Shown here one piece after another: positions 21,849 to 33,173 of a DNA stretch of 63,627 nt (position 1 is the first letter of the stretch; every line of letters starts with the position of its first letter). Made by a program: the position numbers and the translations under genes. The notes beneath the pieces are model-generated. The model worked only from the letters and a program-made list of their open reading frames with translations. It was not told where the DNA came from and ran no database searches. Source of the DNA: a virus; the IMG/VR virus record IMGVR_UViG_3300021341_000078, positions 1 through 63,627 of that record; one strand, given 5' to 3'.

Positions 21849-22898
21849 CTATAATTGCAAATATTCTAAGTCTTTCTGTATGTCGTTAATAATGGTGATT
21901 TCGTCCCTTTCCCTCACGTTCACATCGCTCACAAATATATCTACCTTCTTTCCAGCTTTATCATAGACGACATTCCTCTTCACCACCGTAACACTAGTGT
22001 CTATGTCCATTATATCTATCGTGTTACTCACTGAGAGCCTGATTATATCTCACTTACTGGCTTCTATGGAGTTCGTTTCCACCTCTACCTGATAGACTCT
22101 CTGTCTTGTGTTCAAAGTATTGAGTGCTTGCTGTGTCTTTGTTACTAGATCTCCGTTTCTAAACCTCTTTATCTCTACTCCGTACACCACTCAATCACTA
22201 AGATCTGAATGTGTTGTCTTGTTTCCGTCTCTATCTATTCCTATCACTATGTTCGCTCTCTTTGCCTCAGAGACTACTTTAATGTTTCTGATATTGTTGT
22301 TGCTTGGGAACCTTCAGTTAAACAGTATTTCCTCGAAACTCGATCCAAATGTCCTATCTGTACCCAGTGAACCAAGGAATCTGACCTGTCAATCGATAAT
22401 GTCCCACACTCAACCAGTCTCTTCAGCTATTTCATTCAAAATATCGTAGTAGTTGTCTCAAGTAGTGAGATCTAGATCTATACTATTAGTAAGGTTAGTG
22501 GTAACAGACCAATTCTCTCAATAACTCGTGTTATAGTCAGAAACAAGGTCATTTATGATGTTTTCTACCGTTGAAGACGTAAAACTCTTGTCTGAGAGCA
22601 CTCTTCTACGTAGAAACAGGGCTTTTTGAGACCTTCAGACCACTTTTATTAGCCCCAATTTGTCGAAAGAGGGCTGAATTTGGTATACATATCAGCTAAA
22701 TACTAGCGTATCTAGACCGTTTTGCACGTCAAATATCTCCAGTTTTGTGTCCTCAAGTATCCCTTCTTCATAGCTAATATCGAACTCACACACATCAAAT
22801 TCATTCAAGTCCTCTCTAATCGTAACTAATGACTGCACATACACCTGTGCAACCACGTTGGAATTGAAGATTCAGTCGTAGAATTTGGCTATAATCAT
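21849..22898 (-). CDS. Baseplate hub / tail-associated structural protein
   Basis: 349 residues, about 15 UGA-Gly. The N-terminal part (FNSNVVAQVYVQSLVTIRED, YEEGILEDTKLEIFD, SGYVYQIQP) follows the pattern of siphovirus 'Gp37-like' hub proteins that sit after the distal tail protein. The C-terminus is a beta-rich region ending LEYLQL. Position after Dit supports a hub/tail-lysin scaffold role; no peptidase motif is visible. Confidence 0.72.
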
Positions 22899-23759
22899 CT
22901 AGTATATGTATGTTTCTCTAAAAGAAATGCTTACTGGTATAGTTGTGCTACCGTTCCCATCTAGTACTACTATCTCATTTAGTCATGGGTTCAGGAATAC
23001 AGGCTCTCAGCTCTCTCTGTTCGCTGATATATCGTTACCGTTGTCAGTAACTACTAGCTGAGAGAGTGGATCGTTGTTTGGGTTTGTGGTGTCGTGTACA
23101 AGTAGGGTAGTAGATCCGTTCAGCCTGTATTGACGGTTGTTTGTGAAGTTGATAATCTGGCAGTTCGAGCAGCTACCAGTCACCGTAATAGTACAAGGAG
23201 CAAGCCAGTTACCGTTGTTCGTAACAGATAGCGCATTTGTGTAGACTCCTAGCGTGTTTGGTAGTGTGTTGCTTAGTAGATTACCTGTAAATGTTCCTGT
23301 TGTACCAGTAACCGTAGTAGTTGTTGTAGAAAACACCTCTGGTCACTCTGCGTACAGTGAGAAGCTGAATCTTATGTAAGGATCACACACATCATTGGTA
23401 GGTGCTGGCATCCTAAACACCTTAGCTTTTACTGTTCTATCGTTACCAGCGTCATCCTGCCAAGTGAGATCATAGAAAGCGTTATCTGTAGGGTTAGGTT
23501 CTGGAGCTATGAGTGAAAAAAGGTTATTCCAAGGGGTGTGTCTTTCGGCTTTCGTGTATCAAAAGATTATACCTTCAAACTCGAATATCCTACCACCTGC
23601 AAGCGTGTTACTACTATACGTTCAGTGGAAGTTAGCTCTGTTGAAGATATCTGTCCTAAGCGGTACGTTCCTATCAGCGCTCTGTAGTACTATCTTGTTG
23701 GTAGCGCCTAGTGTGTCAGCAAAGCTTGTTCACTTGTAAGATCGGTTCTGTCCTATCAT
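22899..23759 (-). CDS. Distal tail protein-like (Dit)
   Basis: 286 residues. Follows the tape measure with TAATG overlap, the usual place for the distal tail protein. Beta-rich; a central Thr-rich linker (STTTTTVTGTTGTFTG) separates the N-terminal tail-interacting domain from a C-terminal galectin-like region with CTITVTGSCSNC. The Cys-x2-Cys is unusual. Five UGA-Gly codons. Confidence 0.72.
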
Positions 23760-26713
23760 TATCTAATGAAGTTACGTTCTAAATTACTTGCAACCTCTGG
23801 ACTGGTAACATTAAATGTTTGGTTTGTTGTGTTGTTGTTTGTAGTGCTTCCTGCTCACGTACTAGATATAGATCTAGCTATCCTCTGAGCCTCCAGAGCT
23901 TTCTCAATTAACTCATCGTACAACTCTTTTCTTCTAGAAACCTCTATCCCAAGCCTTGCAGTAACCTCTTCTTCAAAGCTGATCTGCTTGTTCTTTACGT
24001 TTTCTAGTATCTCTAGTTCTAGTTGCTTCTGCTCTTGTAGTCTCTCTGTCTCTGTAGCGAGCAATTCTATTTTCTGCTCTATAGCTTGTACTTCTTTGTC
24101 TCTTTCTTCTAGTATTCTCTCAGCAGCAGAAAGCCCTGCTTGTCTAACAGCTTCAGCTCTTTCTTCAGCAGTAGTATTAGCCTCAATAAGCTCTTTTTCC
24201 CTCTGTAGAGCTAGTATTCTTTCACTAGCAGCATTTCTTTCTTCTGACGTGCTATCATCATCGTTCAAAATAGATCTTGCTTCAGCTATATCTTCATCTA
24301 CGTCCACTCATCTACTAGCTAGGTCAGTTTGTGCATCAGCGTTTATTTGCTCTATTTCGCTTCTCAAGTCTCCTATTTCCTGTACAGATTCTTTGATCTT
24401 GTCGGTTAGTTCGTCAACTCTATCTTGTTGATCTTCTACTGCATCTCAGATAGCATCATACACTTCCTTAGCCTCCTTTTCTGCGTCTTTTAGAGCATCT
24501 GATCTTCTCTTTTCTGATTGTTTTTGTAGCTCCTGTATCTCTTTTTCTGACTCCTTGATGATCTTTTGTCTTTCTTTTTCCGCCTCATCAGTGTCGCTTA
24601 CTGCTCTACTTCTTCTTCCTCCTGAACTACTACCTCCTCAAGCAACGCTTGTCTCAAAGAACCTATCGAAATCTTCTACGTCTTGTCTTGTTTCCTTGAT
24701 CTGAGCAGAAACAGCTTGTAGTCTAGCCGCTTGTGCGACTCTATCAGCATCAAATGCAACAGGTCAAGAACCACTAGCAAAGATATCTGTAGCAACTCAC
24801 ACCAGTCTAAGAGAATCTGCTAGAGCTATGATACTATCTATTGTTCCTAGAGCCTCTTGTTTTATTGCGTTCAGTTGCTCCTGTGAGTTAGCGGTATTTA
24901 GAGAAGCAAACACACCATTCAATGTTCTCGTAATGCTAGAAGTGGAGTCTAGCGTTAATCAAGCCTCATCTGCTCTTGTTTGTAGCTCAGACAGTTCTTG
25001 TACGTAGCTATCTATGTCGATAGTACCGTTAATAAGCTGTTGTCACAGGTTATCTAAAGCTGGCACTAGCCCCTCTACTACCTGTGTTTGTACGCTGGAC
25101 ACAAATTCTCACACTCTCTGTATCTCGTTTCCGTACTCATCAGCGCTAATCTCTCAGTTCTTAAACTGAGTAGTCAGATCATCTATCTTGTCGTTCAGTA
25201 ATCCAAGAGCCTCTTCAGAGGTCTTTGCTTCTTCGGTTATTTCCTCAAACGTAAGTCCTAGACCACGAGCCTCGTTTACTATTTCTGAAAGTGGCTTTCC
25301 TATATCCTCCAAACCGTCAGCGAGAAACTTACTGAACCTTGTTGCGGCTTCTGTAGCTCTTACCAAAGCTGGCACAAAGTTCTCACCTATTTCTGCTCTG
25401 TTTTGTCTTATCTCTTCTCTAAGCTGTCAAAGTCTCGCCTCTGTAGTCTGGAATCTCTTCTCTGCTTCTTCTTGTAACGAGTTTTGTGTCTCTAGTTCCC
25501 GATTCGCTGTTCTAAGCGCATCAGAAAGTATATCACTACCAGCAGCAAGCGATAGGAAAGCGTTTCTGGTTCTTACGTTAGATCAGAAGAGGTCGTCAAT
25601 AATGTTCACAGCATCTTCTCCAGACTCAGCTAGTCCTTCGATCAAAGATGTAAACGCTTCACCTGCATCGTCTCTAAATCTTTGTGCGAACTCTTCAGAA
25701 GTTTGTCACGCTAGATCTGCAAACTTCTGCAACTCGTCACCTCCAGTAGATACCGCAGCCTGTATAGCAATAAACGACTTACTAACAGCTGTACCTCAAG
25801 CTTCTGCTTGTATACCAAGAGAAGAAAGTGATGTAGCAATAGCCTGTAGGTCCTGTTGTGCGAATCACGCAGCAGCACCAGCAGAAGAAAGCCTTTGTGT
25901 GAAGGTCAATATCTCTCTCTCAGTAGTAGCAAAGTTGTTACCTAGCTTTACGGTAACAGTCGCTAGCTCCTCAACTCTATCAAGCGGAATATTAAGTACG
26001 TTCGCGAGTCTAGCAAAATCTGTAGCAGCCTGTTCAGTAGTAATATTGGTGGTTGCTGCAATCTTTACTACCGTGTCAGTAAATGTTCCTATATCGTCTA
26101 CAGCCACACCCAACTGACCAGCTAGTTCAGCTACTCTTGCTATCTCCTCAAAAGGTAGTCCAAGGCTAGTAGATAGCCTTCATAACTCTTTTCTTAGCAA
26201 CCCAAACTGTATTTCTGTAGCGTCTACCGTTTTTCTTACTCCTGTGAATGCGCTTTCAAAAGCGATCACGTCTCTAACCCCTTGAGAAACCTGCCTACCA
26301 AGCGCCACAATACCAGCTCACACAGCCCCTATAGCCGTTCAAAATCCAAGAACCCTACTAGAAAGGCTACTAATGCTTCCTGAAACCTGATTAAACTTAG
26401 ATTGTAACCTAGATAGCGCTGGGTCTCCAGTGTTGGTAAAGTTTGTGAGCCTTCTTCTAGCCTCTGTAAGATCTTTTTTTGCTCTCTCCAGATCTATCCT
26501 TAACTCTCTAGGAGCTTTCGTTATATCATCAAATTTCTTTACCTCGTTCCTGAGGTTCTGTACTCTCAAGAAAGCGTTATCTATATTGATCTCTAGCTGT
26601 TTTCTTAGCTGTGGGTCTAGTGTTTTTAGTGTATCACGAGCCTTAGTGACACCGTCTCATACTCCATCGGTGTTCACTACAATCTTGGCTTCAAGTGGCT
26701 CTAGTAATACCAT
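23759..26713 (-). CDS. Tail tape measure protein
   Basis: 984 residues, the longest helical protein of the late operon. The N-terminal 130 residues are coiled coil. A TMP domain follows (FESAFTGVRKTVDATEIQFG, LAGQLGVAVDDIGTFTDTVV), then hydrophobic Ala/Gly helices, and the last 350 residues are Glu/Lys/Arg-rich coiled coil. It sets tail length and occupies the tube lumen; a protein of this size implies a siphovirus tail of roughly 150 nm. About 18 UGA-Gly codons are scattered through it. Confidence 0.9.
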
Positions 26714-27351
26714 TATCTCTTTATGCTAGATAAAATCTCATCACCTTGTACTTCAGCGTGGATTATTCACTCTTCTTTCTGTTTCCTAACTACCGCTAGG
26801 AGATCTAAGTCATCCTTATCTAGTAGCGTCCCTCCGTTCTTCGCTCTCCACATATTGTCGTTCAAGTGTTGTGTGTCCTTGCTAGACTCATAGTTGTTGA
26901 ATATCAGTCTATCAATACACCGATTCAACTGCTCGTAGGTATACTCTTCTATTAGATGCTTTGGTCACGGTATATTAAACTCTTTGCACACAGTGGATAA
27001 ATGTGCTCCTTCCATCACTCTACGCCTCTTAGATCATTTTTGGGCTGGATCAGATGCGGGGTTAGAGTACATCGAAGAGTATGTTTTGAACCTAGAAGAC
27101 ATTAAATCATTGTAGACTTGTCTGTCTCTATAGACTGCTTCCAATAGTTTTTGTTTTTTCTTTCGTATCGAAGATTTATATCTAAGCTCACCGTGTTGTT
27201 CTATGAACTCTCTCATATGTTGTACCCTACGTCATGTATCCATCGCATAGAAGCTGTCTGTTTCCTCTATGGAAGCGTCCTGAAAACGTAGATATAAATC
27301 GCCGTAGCTGGTTTGGTATAAGAACTGGTATATTTTGCGTGGTGGGAGCAT
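26713..27351 (-). CDS. Tail assembly protein
   Basis: 212 residues, helical and highly charged, four UGA-Gly codons. Lies between the tail tube protein and the tape measure, where tail assembly chaperones are encoded. No programmed frameshift is needed to read it and no slippery site was recognised. TAATG overlap with the tape measure. Confidence 0.68.
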
Positions 27352-27373
27352 CTCTACATTACCGAATAAAGAA

Positions 27374-27393
27374 GGTCTAGCGTGGGGGAGACC
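27374..27393. repeat. CTAGCGTG hairpin
   Basis: GGTCT and AGACC enclose AGCGTGGGGG in the 45-base gap between the tail assembly and tail tube genes; another copy of the dispersed motif. Confidence 0.5.
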
Positions 27394-27396
27394 ATC

Positions 27397-28275
27397 TTAT
27401 TGTTGCCAAGTTTTCTTCCAAACGATGTATAGACCTCCATCCCTGCAAGTGAACTCAGCTGGACTACCAGCGAAATCAGTTCTACTTCTGTTGACGTAAG
27501 TTCTAGCAAGTTCTCCTGTCAATGCTGCTTTTGAGAAATAAGCGATAGTCTGAGAATAGTTTGTCAGACCGTTACTTGAATCTACACTACCAGCCTGAGC
27601 ACAAGAAACAAACTTGTACAACCCCAAAGGAATACTTTGTTTTTCTACTCTATATCCTGTTAGTTGCTTGTCTCTAGGTGTGTAATCGTAAACGATAACT
27701 AGATCCTGAGCGATGGTAGTAACACTACCTGCAATAGCTGGAACAGTAACTACTGTTCTACCTAGTGCGTCTTGTGTTACTGTGTAATCAGCAGGAGCTA
27801 TAACACCATCCACAGAACCTGTTACAGAAGTAACAGTGATAGCAGAACCGTCTCCGTTTTGGTTACATAGAGCGATAGCAGTAGCTAGTGCCCAGTTTCC
27901 AGAAGCCACAGTTTGCGGAAATCAAGGGACAGCAGCACCAGTAACGCTAACAGTGCTAGTTCCTAGCATATTTGCTAGTACGTCTAGGTTATTTACGTCT
28001 AACCAAGTGAAGCTGATAGATGGGATGATCTTTGCTGAAAGATCAATAGTACCTACATCGCAGTTATCTACGATGATCTCTTCTTCTGAATCTAGAGTGT
28101 GTCCTTCTGAGAAATCTTGGATCTGTCCTACTGTAGAGTAAGCATATGTCTCAAGATCACATCTAAGACTTTCTAGGTTCGCAGCGGTTGGTGTAGCGAA
28201 TGTTCTGCTACTATCGAAGTTTGTTGAGTAGTACAGATCACCAGCCGTAGCCAACTTATCAAGTGTAAGTGTCAT
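27397..28275 (-). CDS. Major tail (tube) protein
   Basis: 292 residues. Beta-rich, with IPSISFTWLDVNNLDVLANML and AQDLVIVYDYTPRDKQ as in Bacteroidota siphovirus tube proteins. It sits between connector genes and the tape-measure region. The only in-frame UGA is codon 118 (VP-G-FPQ); the other glycines, about 20, are GGN. In a standard-code cell translation would stop there. Confidence 0.75.
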
Positions 28276-28298
28276 TTGTATGTGAGTACGAAATAAAA

Positions 28299-28520
28299 TT
28301 AGCAATTACAGTCTCTACCTGAGTGGCATACAATATGATCTTTGAGAACCTTGCAATCCTCACAAGAGAGTTCGTATTGTTGTCCTTGGGTGTAGAAAAC
28401 ACCTTGGTGACTTACGTTTCTCTTGAAGATCACTTTACTAGTAGAAGCTGTTTTACCAGCTTTCTTCTCTACTTTCTTCTCCTCGTTCTCTGGCATCATC
28501 TTGTTGGCTACCTCGGTCAT
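28299..28520 (-). CDS. Small Cys-rich protein
   Basis: 73 residues. ATG at 28520 is preceded by a strong Shine-Dalgarno (AAGGAGG, 9 bases upstream), which decides this start over one eight codons upstream. Lys/Glu-rich N-terminus, then a C-terminal cluster CEDCKVLKDHIVCHSGRDCNC with five cysteines and two histidines, probably a zinc site. No UGA codon, so it reads in both codes. Role unknown; it lies just upstream of the tail tube gene. Confidence 0.65.
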   Translation of the reverse strand: MTEVANKMMPENEEKKVEKKAGKTASTSKVIFKRNVSHQGVFYTQGQQYELSCEDCKVLKDHIVCHSGRDCNC

Positions 28521-28533
28521 TTTCTTTTCCTCC

Positions 28534-28971
28534 TTAACCATCACTATACCAGTAATGAAATAAATAATCTTTTGTGAGCATCAACCTGTTTCCTTGGACG
28601 TACTCAGGTCAGAACATCTGTCACTCTTCGATACCTGCTATGTGAAAGTCTCACATATACCGAAGCGTAGGGCAAGCGTCTGTAGTTATCTGGTTAGTAA
28701 TAACCTCAACGATATCCACTAGCTCTGCTGGTATCTTGTTCCTGTGAGCTACGATGCTAAACTCTAACCTAGCTGTCTTATCTACTCCAGTGTTGTTGTT
28801 CACATCAGAAACTATTCTCGTGTTTATGTAAGTGTTGAACTCAGTATCGTCTTGATTGTCGTCTCTATTTTTCTGTCAGAACCAAATAAGACCAGGAACT
28901 ACAGCTGATATAGCTGTATTACTGTTCAAGTAATCTACGATCTTATCGACCTGTATAGTCCTAACTGCCAT
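28534..28971 (-). CDS. Tail terminator/minor tail protein-like
   Basis: 145 residues. Beta/alpha composition (TARLEFSIVAHRNKIPAELVDIVEVI) resembles gp17/tail-terminator and Gp11-like siphovirus proteins, which stand here between tail completion and tail tube. Four UGA-Gly. Its start overlaps the previous gene. Confidence 0.65.
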
Positions 28972-29356
28972 TAGATAGATTCCTTTCTAAAATAGGTTTG
29001 ATGAAATCAAGAGTCCTCTGATATGTTCTGTTCCCCACTCAAGAGAAGATCCTAGTAGACGCATCCCTTGGTGGTCACTTATGATAGTTGAATGATTGTC
29101 ATAGAACGCCAAACTCCAGTGCGTAGGCATACTGATACCCATTCTCACCTCTAACGTCGTTCTCAAGCGATCCGACGACGGTGTTACCTATGGTTTGGGC
29201 GCGGTTTATCTTGTGATCTGACTCGTATGCTCCTGTGTCGGTAGGGGAGATGCGTTTTGCATACTCCAAAGCTTCATCTAACGATTTGTTGATAGCCTCT
29301 TCAGTCACTCAAGAATAGTATGCTGTAATAACTAAAGGATCTAACTTCAATGCCAT
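28961..29356 (-). CDS. HK97 gp10-like tail completion protein
   Basis: 131 residues with four UGA-Gly (YYS-G-VTEEA, GVL-G-QSF). The pattern ISPTDTGAYESDHKI ... NGYQYAYALEFGVL ... RDASTRIF is that of the HK97-gp10/putative neck protein family (P.dTG.l...Y.A..E.GT..r...pf...). TAATG overlap with the upstream gene. Confidence 0.75.
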
Positions 29357-29709
29357 TATCTGTTGCTTACCTGTAAAGAAACACCGCTCACATCACTACA
29401 TCCAGAAAGAGAATGTACATCCACAAAGTCTACTATGTACTCACCAACAGAGTTACTGTTTACATCGAACAACTGCACTATCTCTCACTTCAATATGTTG
29501 TTATAGGTTATTGGGAGATAGACCACATATCTATCCTTGTCTGTCTCTCTAGCTAGTGACTGATCCCAGTTCATGGAATTGTTACTAGATTCAAAGTAGC
29601 AAGGGATAGAAGTGTACTTTACGTTCTTTGTCAGTTTAGATGATCCTCTAGACATAGTAGAGACCTCCGTCCAAACACTACAAGTCATGTCGTAGAAATC
29701 TGTAAACAT
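29356..29709 (-). CDS. Head-tail joining/closure protein
   Basis: 117 residues, beta-rich with Cys residues, one UGA-Gly (LK-G-EIVQLFD). Position and size fit a head-tail joining protein: it follows the gp6-like connector by 0 bases and precedes the gp10-like gene. Confidence 0.68.
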
Positions 29710-30300
29710 CTAGCAATATCATCATAAAACTGGTACAGCGTAGCTGTTGAGTATGCTTTTGATAGACATACCGTATTTCTCTAACTGTGTTGTCTCGCTT
29801 CCATCAACATGTGTAACCGTCTTAGGTCACAGCTTGATTGTCTTAACGTTCTTAGTTCAACTAGAGTTACCGTTATTCAATCCTTCTCCTATCAGTAGCT
29901 TAACCATCTGGAACTCCACTAACTTGAGATCTTCAGGTATGGTAGAGTATCCAGCGGTATAAACTAAGTCAAAGTATCTATCTGAGTAGTAGAACGTCTC
30001 GCTTTTGAACCAAACACAACTGTTCTTAGGTGGTAGTATGCGGTAGTCAGTACCAAGTGTTCAGCTATAGGCGGTTCATGCTATACTATCCACGCTTGTA
30101 ACGTTAGGATAGTCTAGATAGATCTTTCCACCGCATATGTCGCACCTAGTAACCTGTTTAGTGTGCTGCTTTGATGTATAGTCTTTTCACCAAGCAGTAA
30201 GGATAGCAGTCGTGTCAGCAAGTAGCTGAGTAAGCTCAGCGTCTCTAGACGTGTCTGTTATCCCCATTCTCGTTTTGAGTTCTGCTAGTGTGATATACAT
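29710..30300 (-). CDS. gp6-like head-tail connector
   Basis: 196 residues, eight UGA-Gly. The N-terminus (YITLAELKTRMGITDTSRDAEL) matches the helical start of gp6/Gp15-type connectors that bind the portal. A CxxC (CDICGGKIYLDYP) sits near residue 55. Confidence 0.75.
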
Positions 30301-30314
30301 TGCAATCAGTTATA

Positions 30315-30617
30315 CTAAAGCTTTGATTTGATCCATTCAATGTCGTTCTTCTTGAAGTTAGATACTGGCTTCCCATGTTTCTCCTCGTATTGTTTTCTTA
30401 GAGATTCTAGCTCGCTGTCGTCCTCCACCTTCGGCTCTTCCTTCTTAGGAGCAGCCTCTTGTTTTGTTCTAGCGACTTCTACTCTTTGAAAGTACTTAGG
30501 ACTTGTATGGTGATAGTTATGGTTGGTTTGTACTGTCTCTCATGGAGCGAGTATAACCTTTTCACCGTACACGTCCTGTACCTCAACAGAGATCTCTGAA
30601 ACGTTCTGAATTAGCAT
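30315..30617 (-). CDS. Small head-region protein with LEM/SAP-like C-terminus
   Basis: 100 residues. N-terminal strand segment VILAPGETVQTNHNY (Gly = UGA), Glu/Lys linker, and a short C-terminal helix-turn-helix LRKQYEEKHGKPVSNFKKNDI resembling small DNA/protein-binding motifs of head fibres or decoration proteins. One gene downstream of the capsid protein. Confidence 0.6.
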
Positions 30618-30642
30618 TAATCTAGCGTGTTACTAATAAATA

Positions 30643-31821
30643 TTATGCAAGAGGACAAGCCATAGAGATAGTCTTATCTAGACCTGCTTTCTCGTTTGCG
30701 ATATCGAAACCGAAGAACATAGTAACATCCCATAGGATAGCGTCACTGTATTCGTGAGTAACGATGTTCATGCTTTTACCGAAAGCGTATTGTACAGCGT
30801 TTCTGTGCATCAAGATACCTTGGATGTTTGTTGTAGAAGTTTGTGTGAACTTACCACGTGCATCCAAAGCACCAGCAGATATTACTGTACCGTCTGCTTC
30901 ACAGAAAGCTGGCATCTCTTGTGTAGAGTATGCTTCTACTCCCTCTGGAGCTAGTACGAATCCACCTCTAGTATTAGTAGCGTTACCACCGAATACGTTT
31001 TGAGTAGAGTAGTTAGAATCGAATCTTACCTTGTTAGCAAATGTGTTTGACAACAAGAATAGAAGATCGTTAGGGTTGTTCACGTAGTTTACAACTCCAG
31101 TAAACATATCCTGTACTACACCTCTTGAGTATGCAGCAGCACCGTTAGTAACACCATTAGCGATAGCGATCTTTCTGATACCGTTGTTACCAACAGTAGA
31201 AGCGTTTTCATGGTATGTTGTAGGTACAACTTGACCAGCATAGTTGATGTTAGTAGCCGTAGCATCTGTATCACCGTTGATGATGTAGCTTTCAATTGTC
31301 TTGTTAGCAGCAGCAACAATCTTTTGCTCGATTAGAGCAAGCATGTTTGTTTCTGTTACTCTAGACAATTCTTCTACTGAGATAGCGATCTGAGTAGTGA
31401 ACTTCTTCATATTGATAAGCAACTGATCTGTTCTCACAGCGTTGTTGTTGCTGATATCGATGAAGTTCTGCACACCTGTTCTCTCGTATCCAGAATCGAA
31501 GTAATCTGCTTCACCAAGAACGTTAACTCTTGCAGAATCAGCAGTATCGATCTGACCGTGATTACCTCTCAATTTAGAAAGAAGCTCAGACTGTCTGCTG
31601 ATCATAGAGTATAGTTCACTCTTGTATTCAACAGGAACTCTGATCTCAGCACCGAAGTCAGTATTAACTCAAGACATGATTTCGTTTTGTGCTTTCTGTC
31701 TAAGGTTTTTCTCCTCAGTGAAAGACTTCTCAGCAGCTTCTAGAACCTTTCCAGCGTCTTTTCCTGCTACTTTTGCAGCCTTTGTTAGGGCTGTCTTAAA
31801 ACTTTGATCTACTAGTGACAT
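30643..31821 (-). CDS. Major capsid protein, HK97 fold
   Basis: 392 residues. N-terminal delta-like helical segment of about 60 residues (LTKAAKVAGKDAGKVLEAAEKSF), then the N-arm and the HK97-type body: AISVEELSRV, ALIEQKIVAAANKTIESYII, and the C-terminal AILWDVTMFFGFDIANEKAG. Follows the protease-scaffold gene by 25 bases. The only UGA is codon 51 (MS-G-VNTDFG); about 24 other glycines are GGN. The single UGA falls early, so standard-code translation yields only a 50-residue fragment. Confidence 0.88.
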
Positions 31822-31846
31822 TTGTAGTAAATAAATAGATATAAAA

Positions 31847-33094
31847 CTATTCAGCAGCGTGTGCTGTTCTTTTGAGCGCATCACCTACTCTGTAGCCTGT
31901 AGATTCCTCTTCAACGTACAGCATACCAATCTCTTTGTAGTTGTTTACAGCCTCAGCTACTACTTCTTTGAGTTCAGCGTTTTCAGCGTCCTTCTTTTCG
32001 TTAGCTTCGACTAGTTGATTGATAGTGTCCGTAGCTTTCTGAGTCACCTCTTCTAGAGTTTCCTCTAGCTTAGCTACTTTAGAAGATAGCTCTTTGTAGT
32101 TAATCCCTTCCTCTACTGATTTTTCCTCTTCAACAGTTTCCTCTACTTCTTCAGTAGGTTCTTCTGTTTCAGATTCCTCTCAGTCTCCAGCGTCTCAGCT
32201 TTCTTGTGAGTCTTGAGAAACTTCTTCAGCTTCTTCTGGTGTGCTTTTCTCTTGTTCGTCATCAGCTTCAGCAACAATGTCTTCTTCTACATCGTCTGGC
32301 GCTACTTCTTCAGTAACCTCTTCAGATGTTTCTTCTTCTTCTTCTTCTTCTTCTTCTTCTTCTTCTTCTGTTTCCTCAACTGTTTCTTCTACGGCTACTT
32401 CTGCTGGGTCTTCTCCAGCGTCTTTCTCTTCTACTAGTTCTGGCATTTCCTTAGCTACCTCTTCAGCTACTTTCTCCAGCTCTTCAGCTTCTAGGGTGTT
32501 TACGTCAACTCATTTCTCTTTCATGTACTCCATTAGTTTCTTAACCTGCATGGTATTAGTGTGTAATTGTAAAAGGTTGTCTATAGATTTACGAACCGTG
32601 AATGGGTTGTTCGGTATATCTACCATCGATATCTCGTGAAGCTCTACAGACGTGATATGTACTCAGTCTTCTCTCTCTTCTATCCCACCTTGCTTAGGGA
32701 CGAATCCGATAGAGAATCCTACAATGAGTCCGTGTCTAAGACCGTGTATTGTTTTCTTGTGGTCTTCGATCTCTGGGTTTAGGATAACTTTAGAATGGAT
32801 ATACAGCCCTTCTCATTCTTTGACCTCTATTCTCTCAGTACGTCAGATGTTGTTCTCTTCACCTCTCTTGTGTCCTAGCTTGATTACAGGGTTCTCCATA
32901 TATCTTCTTAGGTCTACTCACTCTGGGTGTATGATATCACCGTCGAAATCTTTATCGACAGTGCTAGCAAAACCTTCAATACTGAACTCTATACTCCCAT
33001 CCTCTAGAACCTTTTCAGGTAGCTTAGAAGGGATTCTTTTAGAGTGGATAATCAAAGGGCATAACTCTTTTCTTCTGCGTTGCTTTCTGTTCAT
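31847..33094 (-). CDS. Prohead protease fused to acidic scaffold
   Basis: 415 residues. Residues 20-175 form a caudovirus prohead protease (peptidase S78/U35). IIHPEGVDLRRYMENPVIKLGHKRG carries the His, and EGLYIHSK, LIVGFSIGFVPKQGG and SVELHEISMVDIPNNP follow. The rest is a scaffold: Glu-rich with a run of 13 glutamates encoded by GAA/GAG repeats, then coiled coil TLEEVTQKATDTINQL. An in-frame ATG at 32551, codon 182, could make free scaffold. Seven or eight UGA-Gly codons, including HPE-G-V at the active-site region. Confidence 0.86.
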
Positions 33095-33129
33095 GTGTAG
33101 TAGTAGTTATAAATACACCATAGCTACAT

Positions 33130-33167
33130 ACAGACCCCCTGCCCACGCTAGTAATCAAGAGGTCTGT
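33130..33167. repeat. Inverted CTAGCGTG site in hairpin
   Basis: ACAGACC at 33130 pairs with GGTCTGT at 33161, seven bases perfectly, and the loop contains CACGCTAG (the reverse complement of the shared motif) at 33144. Located between the portal stop and the protease start. Confidence 0.5.
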
Positions 33168-33173
33168 GTGTAA

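Noticed and set aside
25188-26117. 309-codon plus-strand frame
   Set aside because: Antisense of the tape measure protein; long only because the minus gene uses few codons that create plus-strand stops.
32195-32639. Plus-strand Phe/Ser-rich frames opposite the scaffold
   Set aside because: Reverse complement of the polyglutamate tract.
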